NCBI RefSeq assembly: GCF_029227915.1
Contig: NC_079888.1
Location: 4,969,001-5,033,000, forward strand
Length of the DNA stretch: 64,000 bases
Direction: 5' to 3'
Source of the DNA: Hydractinia symbiolongicarpus
Lineage: Eukaryota; Cnidaria; Hydrozoa; Anthoathecata; Hydractiniidae
A program made the translations under genes and the position numbers. Under the pieces are notes generated by a model. The model had not been told where the DNA came from. It saw nothing but the letters and a program-made list of their open reading frames with translations, and searched no databases. Of the stretch, positions 57,913 to 64,000 are shown piece after piece; the stretch's first letter is position 1, and every line of letters starts with the position of its first letter.

Positions 57913-58440
57913 AGGAACGTGGGTCACCGTCTTTTGAGAATTTTATGCACATTATATCTGCACTAAATAATTTCGTAGTAGAACTTAATGTGAGTTTAAT
58001 AATTAAGATAATAGATTTAGAAATAAAGCTTTACTCAGCGCAATAATTTTTATTTGAAAGAAACATTGATTACTTCTCTGGGAGTACTGCTCACACGTAT
58101 GCTGAGAATTATTTATTGTTATTGTTGTTTGATTAGTTTTTTTCAACCTTATATGTATAAAAAATTTTATTTTATTTTATTACCTCACCTTCTATATAAA
58201 TTATGGATACAATGCATGACGTTTATATTGAAAATAGTGGAAGTTATGCCTGCAAGCTAGTAAAAATGCGTTGATAAATTTGTCATATCTTTACATTAAT
58301 TTAACTTTTTTTGGTTCACCTTTTTTACAACTAACAATAGCTATTTGTTGTTAATATTTCATACTTTTTTATTGTTTATTTTAGTTTTAGCTTTTAATTT
58401 CTAGAAAATTTTAAGCCCTTAAATAATTCTTTAAAGTGAG
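57513..58440. other. Region between unit D PH part and the Harbinger element
   Basis: Mostly AT-rich. The only coding-like part is 57900-57990, which follows an AG acceptor (TCATCACAG) and ends at a donor-like GTGAGT. In phase 0 it reads TTAMKERGSPSFENFMHIIS and on to VVELN. That phase does not match the preceding PH exon, so its owner is unclear. Confidence 0.4.
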
Positions 58441-58639
58441 TCTTTCAGTTGGTTCGGTTTTCATACAGCTGCATTTTACGCCCAGTCGGAAAAAGCGCCG
58501 CAACTTTTATTACATGTACCAAAACCATTTCCATTCAGCTATTTTTCGCTTACATGCTTTTGCAAAACATGGCTGCTGTACACAGACGATATTTGTTGTT
58601 GTAAAATTTGAAATTAGTCTTCGCAATATTGTTATGGCA

Positions 58640-59886
58640 TAGAAATAATCGACGTTGTATAGTACAAAAGAAAACATGTGGGTGAGACGATTGTTTTTAG
58701 AAAAAAGAACTAAAGACCTTTACAACGTTTTGGTAAAAGATTTAATGCTATCAGATCATGAGTACTTTTTTAAGTCATTCAGAATGAGTCCAACAAGGTT
58801 TGAAGAACTTCTTTCGTTTGTGGCTCAGCACATCCGGAAGTCACTAGTCCAAGTGAGAGGTTATGTATAACACTACGTATTTGGTCAAAGGGGATGCACA
58901 AGCAACAATTGCTAGTAGCTACAGAGTTTTCCACCCACAGTAAGTAGCATAGTAAAGGAAACTTGCGAAGTTATATGGTTGGAACTCAACGAAAGGGATT
59001 TTCTAAGAGTACCAAACACTGAAGACAGCTGGCATGAAGTGGCTAATGAATTTGAAACAAATTGGAATTTGCCTCATTGTTTAGGAGCTATCTACGGTAA
59101 GCATGTGGTGATGCAGGCCCCTGCAAGAAGTGGTTCAGATTATTTTACCTGTATAAAAACACACAGTATAGTATTAATGGCAGTATGTAATGCAAATTAC
59201 GAGTTTACGTTTGTTGACATAGGAGATGCTGGACGACAAAGTGATGGTGGTGTTTACAAAAATAGCAAATTAGGCTTTGCAATTGATAATAATAAAATAA
59301 ATACTTTATTTGGAGAAACTTTCGCAAGAAAAACTTTTGCGAGAAAAAAAATTCTCCAATTAAAGCATGCCACCACCTAGCCCAATCCAAAACGCGGGAA
59401 CTAAATTGTAACCATATGTTTTTATTGCTGATGATTCATTCATGTTGAAACCCTTTATGTTAAAACCATTTCCTCGTTTGGATGCATGCCAGGAAAGAAA
59501 AATATTTAACTACAGATTATTAAGTGCTAGACGTGTCACTGAAAATTGTTTCGGTATTAAAGCAGCAAGGTTTAAAATTTTTCGCAGGCCAATAATTGCA
59601 CAATTTGATACTGTTAACTCAATAACAAAAGCTGTTTGTTGCTTTGCACAATTTTTTAATGATCAGTCAAAGTATGCACAGAAAAAGCAGTTATTTCCTG
59701 CCAGGATTCACTGACTGCGAAGATGTGGACTTTATACAACATGGCGAATGGAGATCTGACACACTTGGTCACACCGGCCTAGTTGATATTGGTGTACAGG
59801 GTTCAAATAACTATAATAAAACAGCCAAAGGGGTGCAAAACAATTTTAAGGAATATTTTATTTCTCCAAGTGGTGCTGTAAGCTGA
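58640..59886 (+). pseudogene. Harbinger transposase, HARBI1-like, broken
   Basis: Parts in several frames: 58655-58870 (N-terminal helices, FRMSPTRFEELLSFVAQHIR), 58979-59380 (LPHCLGAIYGKHVVMQAPAR, then VDIGDAGRQSDGGVYKNSKL) and 59442-59886 (RRVTENCFGIKAARFKIFRR, then the C-terminus). Harbinger enzymes use a DDE triad. Here the first Asp, normally in GAIDGKH, is Tyr. The second (VDIGD) and the Glu (VTEN) remain. Frame shifts near 58865, 59330 and 59640 also break it. Short internal duplications (CGCAAGAAAAACTTTTG; MLKPF twice) lie near 59325 and 59442. Confidence 0.9.
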
Positions 59887-59984
59887 CAGCGGGATTATGT
59901 CAATAGAACAATAGATCCATTTGATTTATGAAATATTTATATGAAAAATATATACAAAAATATAATAAAATAATAAAGTTTACT

Positions 59985-61077
59985 CTATACAGTTTCTCCA
60001 AATTCAATTTTGAAAAGCAACTGTTGTATTTTGACTTTTGCTAATTTATTCCTTCGAGAATCATATATTCTCAGTGTTGGCACAAGGCTCTTACAAAGGC
60101 GCATATCTTCATCATTCTCTTCATCTGCAACTTTTCCACTGGAGATATTTTTCGTTGCTTCGTTAATATTTTTAAGCGTATTAAGGACATGCATGTCCAT
60201 TTGAGCAGCTGTGCTCCTTCAATTTTTTACTACTACTACTACTGCTAAAACTACTTTCCAAATTTGAGCGTTTTGCAGAACGTGTAGTTTGAGTATTACC
60301 ACTGGCAGGGGAATCTACTACCACAGAAAAGTCTAAAACCATTTCGTGACTAGAAAGCATATGAACTGGTGGTGGTGAGCTCATAACATTACCTTTTCTT
60401 GAATAAACTGTAGTTGCACAAAATGTTTGCATTTTGGCAAAGTGTAGTATGCTGCCCCAGATTTAGTCATTTTTGAACGTTTTACTATGCACCTCTTCAG
60501 GTTCTCCCCAAGATTTTTCAACACACTTTTAAGGAATTCAACTAAAAAAGAAAATACATTAGCTGATAAATAAGTAGGTACCACAGAAGTAGCTTGCTAG
60601 TTGTGTAAAAAAAGGTTACAATTTTTATATGTAGACTTTTATAGACACAAAGTGTGTGGCAAGCTTTTAGAGCCAGGTAGCTAGCTATATCTTACCTGTC
60701 TTATTTCTTGGATAACACTTCCCAACAAGTTTTTCTGTCTTGATCATGATGAGACCGCGCAAAGGTATTCCATAAAGCTGGATAGCGCTCCATCTTGTTA
60801 ATGAAAACGTCCATGCCTTGTTTAAAAACAACAGCTTCATCATATTCCTGCCTAGCTTATTCTAGCAAATTCCGCCCTTCATTTACTAGGTTGTTGCTTT
60901 GTGCCTCCACAGAATCGGTAAGGTTATTTTATTCTATTTCAGTTGAATAAGTAATATTTTATTCTCTAAGTTCACTTGATTTTGATAAAAGTTTAATACA
61001 GATCCGATGTTGTTGCTAGCCATCTTGAAAATAATCTAATTAAAAATTCTTTCGTAATTCATGTAGATTTTTGTAGA
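59985..61077 (-). pseudogene. Harbinger Myb/SANT (MADF-like) protein, broken
   Basis: Same gene as at the left edge of the window, here complete at its 3' end. Read leftwards: MADF-like domain (KMERYPALWNTFARSHHDQD) near 60830-60710, the serine-rich basic stretch (60432-60181), then MDMHVLNTLKNINEATK and a final EENDEDMRLCKSLVPTLR that may serve as an interaction tail, ending at 59985. The frame change between the last two parts is shared with the left copy, and one serine codon differs. It would normally help the transposase bind DNA. Confidence 0.75.
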
Positions 61078-61285
61078 TTTTTTGATTGGCTGTTGAAGTT
61101 GAAGCACAAAATGTAGCGCACAAAAAGTAGAGCCCATTCGACTTTTTTTAAATCGACGCAGGGGATGCAAAAGCATGAGGTCAGTGGCATTATTCTGATA
61201 TGCGCATGCGTAGATCAAAAGTCACGGCGTTTTTTATGACTGGGCACAAAATGCAGTTGCATGGAAACCGGCGTTTAAAGGGACC

Positions 61286-61956
61286 CCAAGGTATAAAATG
61301 ATGTTGGACTTATATTACAGATTATTATTATTATTATTATTTCCGAATTAATATACAGGATGAGTATGTCAGTAAAAAGTACTGTTATAAATATACGTCC
61401 TGTAGAGCTTAAAAAATTGGTTGACAATTTTTTTTAAAATTTTTTATAAAAACTCTTCGTGCTTCTTTAAAGAATTCCAGATTTACTAAATATAAAGGTT
61501 TAGGGAATCCAATAGAGTAATAAAAAATTGTATAATGCTTTTACAAATTACAAAACTCTTTCAAAAATGATGAGGCAGAACTGAGATGATAAAATTGACG
61601 CAGTTTTATTTAGCTGGCAATTATGCAAAAACATTAATAATGTAGTGTAACTTTGCATCAAAGTATATTTATGAGGAATGAACTGGTAGGTAGCCAGCTA
61701 GCTATATATACACATGCTCACATGTTTTAAATTACTTTAGAAAGCTATCTGTTGATACAGAGAGTTACTTAATTTACTCAATAAAGAAAAGGTCCTTCTT
61801 TTTTAAAACTAGACTGCAGTATGGTAGCCCACTTAGCTTTGCATTTTTTATTTTAAAGAGGAATTTTCAGGAAACCCTTTTTTGTTGTTGTTGTGGTGGT
61901 GGCATTGTCTTCTAAGAAATTCATCACTCAAGCCTTGCCTTAATTTAATATTGCAG
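61286..61956. other. Stretch between Harbinger and the unit D LRR exons
   Basis: Matches 1241-1917. It contains the (ATT)n SINE-like tail near 61322 and no exon. The acceptor at 61955-61956 opens the LRR part. Confidence 0.5.
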
Positions 61957-64000
61957 GTTATTTGTTTCAAAGCTAAAGTCTATATTTGGTAAAAATTCAT
62001 TTGGTGGAATGGTGACAACATCTGTTTTAAATGAAACATTTAAAATGATCTACAAAATTGCTTGCTTGCAGTTAAATGTTGCTGCAGTCAGTGAGGTCGT
62101 CTATATCATTGATGAACATATCAAGGACAAGTACTAATAATTTATCTTTATATATTATTTCTGTCACAAAAAATGTATATTTTTTAATTTTTAATTCTTT
62201 TTTATCTAGCAGAGAAATACATGACCTATATTTGCGTGGGTGTCCAATTATTCCACAAGACATCTATGCCATTACTCATGCTTTATCATTCTATCCTGGC
62301 ATAACTTCAATAAATTTAAGAAATACACACATGACCAGTAAAGGTACGTGAGTTAAACTGTATAGTTGATTCAAAAAATTACTATGGTTCAGTTCAGTTC
62401 TAACAGTTCTATTTCTACATTTCTTTTTTCGTAAATTCTGTATTAAAAAAATAAAGAAATTTTTTTAAGCTTAGAATACCACGGAATGTATATGTATATA
62501 TGTGTCATGGCAAATATGCCAAGGTGCCCACCAGACGTATATATATGTCACAATAATAAATTCAGGTGCCTGATTTAAAATGTTCCTGCCATTCCGTGGT
62601 TCCCATGAAATAAGAAAGATTTTCAGGCAACATAACTATTTTTTTTCTCAATGCTTTACTTACAAGAAAAAACTGCACAAGGTTGGGGATGTACACCTGC
62701 ATCTTTAGGGATCTGCCGAACAATTTCAAACTTAAATCGCATGAAAGTATGTTTGTTTCTTTCTTCAACCTTGTTGTATATAACAAATGCATTGTATAAT
62801 GGGAAAAAATCTAGGTATACCAGTGTAACTTTTACAAATGCAAGAATTATTATCAATCATTGCGTCACCCATTTTCGATTGTATTCATGAATAACAGTTG
62901 GCTTTTGGATTTGATCATTGAGAAGGTTGAGTCGGTTCACATTCACTGAATCAGCCTTATGCATTGTTGAAAGCATCTATATCTCTACTACAAGTATTTT
63001 TCATTGTTTTACCACGGTACACAAATAAATTACAGACATAGCCAGAATTTATTTGAAGACTAAATAACTTAATTTCAAACCTGACTTTTTTACTTGGTAT
63101 GTATTGCTTGAAAGATAACCTTCTTTACCATAGTACAGTTTCTATATCTACGTAAATACTCAGGGCAGGAAGGTGAGTTGTCTTGAAACGATCGACTAAA
63201 AAGTCCACCGCATGTCTCACCTTGTGCAGTTTATCCGGGTTTGGATGATTAGCATCATAATTAGAGTTGTCTGCAAAGTGTAGAAACTCCAATATCTTTT
63301 GAAATCTATTCCATGCCATTACCTTGTTAAAGACAGTAGTTTTCAGTATAGGATCAGTGCTCCATTATTAATGGACTTGTGGCTTTTGAATGAAGGTTGT
63401 TAGCCAATGCAATGTAGTTGCTTTCCACTGACGGGATATTGCACTATTAGAATTTGCTTCAATATATTGATCAGCATACAAATTTGTTTGCGCTGAAATC
63501 TGTTTATGGAAGTCTTTAGTGATAAACAATTTCAAATAATTCAAAATGGCAGTGTTCTCTTTGTGAAATGCAACTTGAAGTCCAGCATTTACAAAACATT
63601 TGTGCATTACAGGGTCTCTATCATTTCGCAACCAGGTATCTCCCCATTGCATCTCTTTGTCATTTCATGTAACTTGATTGATACGTCTTCCCCTTTTCTT
63701 GTGCTGTAGCATTCCGAGCATTTTTTCCACCACTTGTTCTTATTCTTTGCGTGAAATATGGCACAGTTATTTCATTTGCAACATGCTGTTGGTCCTCATC
63801 AGAAGAGCTTTCATACTCTAAATGCTGAGAATCCCGATCGTCATGCACCTGCAAGTACATAAGAAACAACATCTGCTGTCGAAATACCTTTTTTTGCAGC
63901 CATTTCACAAAAAGAATGCTTTTTTTGCAGTGCAATATTCTTATCAAAACATAGTTAAGTTTTGAATGTTTGAACGTTCGGAAAGTGAGATTATAAAACA
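61957..64000 (+). CDS. Unit D: LRR part of array gene, cut by window edge
   Basis: Two exons are inside the window: 61957-62130 and 62210-62343. The encoded residues are almost the same as in unit A (LRR motif LYLRGCPIIPQDIYAI; one Asp to Asn change lies in a neighbouring frame only). The next exon would lie right of the piggyBac remnant, outside the window. The first exon starts with G, so joining to a PH exon ending in TG would give Trp and an open frame, unlike units B and C. Confidence 0.7.
62469..64000 (-). mobile_element. piggyBac remnant in unit D, cut by window edge
   Basis: The left end has TTAA at 62465-62468 and GCTTAGAATACC. The transposase pieces match those at 2526-3889. The C-terminal piece here keeps the frame (NKVEERNKHTFMRFKFEIVR) where the left copy has a stop. 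The mid part is split by a small change near 63362 (63652-63368, then 63319-63125). Confidence 0.82.

Larger units (their letters stand above)
58440..61287. mobile_element. PIF/Harbinger element, whole, inserted in unit D
   Basis: Terminal inverted repeats of about 55 bases lie at 58455-58509 and, inverted, at 61215-61270 (shared words include GCATTTT, CCCAGTC and CGCCG). Between them lie a + strand transposase and a minus-strand Myb/SANT-type gene, the usual Harbinger pair. The outer ends differ (CTTTAAA on both sides), so the exact limits and the three-base target duplication are not certain. It lies between the PH and LRR parts of unit D and is shared with unit A. Confidence 0.87.
60056..64000. 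repeat. Right copy of the large segmental duplication (partner 1-3980)
   Basis: Almost identical to 1-3980, and only 35 bases shorter from small deletions. It ends only because the window ends. Confidence 0.97.

Overview
The window is AT-rich eukaryotic DNA with short GT-AG introns, many old transposons and no prokaryotic features. The repeat families, the astacin protease and the MULE-type transposase suggest an invertebrate, most plausibly a (hydrozoan?) cnidarian. That assignment is inference from gene style only.

The main content is a tandem array on the + strand. Its unit encodes, in order, a Rab-like small GTPase, a PH domain, a second PH-like segment, RNI-type leucine-rich repeats, a Lys/Glu-rich linker and two death-fold-like modules. 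I call the copies A to D. A is partial: its LRR and death part lies at 1918-7029 and its head is left of the window. B spans 8089-20278. C spans 21470-33483 and has lost both the GTPase P-loop and most of the last death module. D starts at 52715, and its LRR part starts at 61957 and runs off the right edge. B and C are near-identical with a period of about 13.4 kb. A and D are a second near-identical pair: 1-3980 matches 60056-64000, including the same Harbinger and piggyBac insertions. The array may be a set of single Rab-PH-LRR-death genes or alternating Rab-PH and LRR-death genes. A splice-phase match favours the single-gene reading for A and D, while the same junction gives a stop in B.

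The array is interrupted between about 33472 and 52700 by unrelated DNA. This block holds a five-exon astacin metalloprotease on the minus strand (34072-37472), a cluster of small foldback elements with ends like CAACCTCGTCC, two decayed LINE fragments (42817-44860), and a decayed MULE element with SWIM and ULP1 modules (46714-50043) that is itself split by a tRNA-derived SINE with a perfect 22-bp target duplication. A Harbinger element (58440-61287) with about 55-bp inverted ends sits between the PH and LRR parts of unit D, and a piggyBac remnant sits in the second LRR intron of units A and D.

A GTPase switch, a PH membrane anchor, a ligand-type LRR and death-fold modules together suggest a signalling or immune scaffold. 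That function is inference and nothing here proves it.
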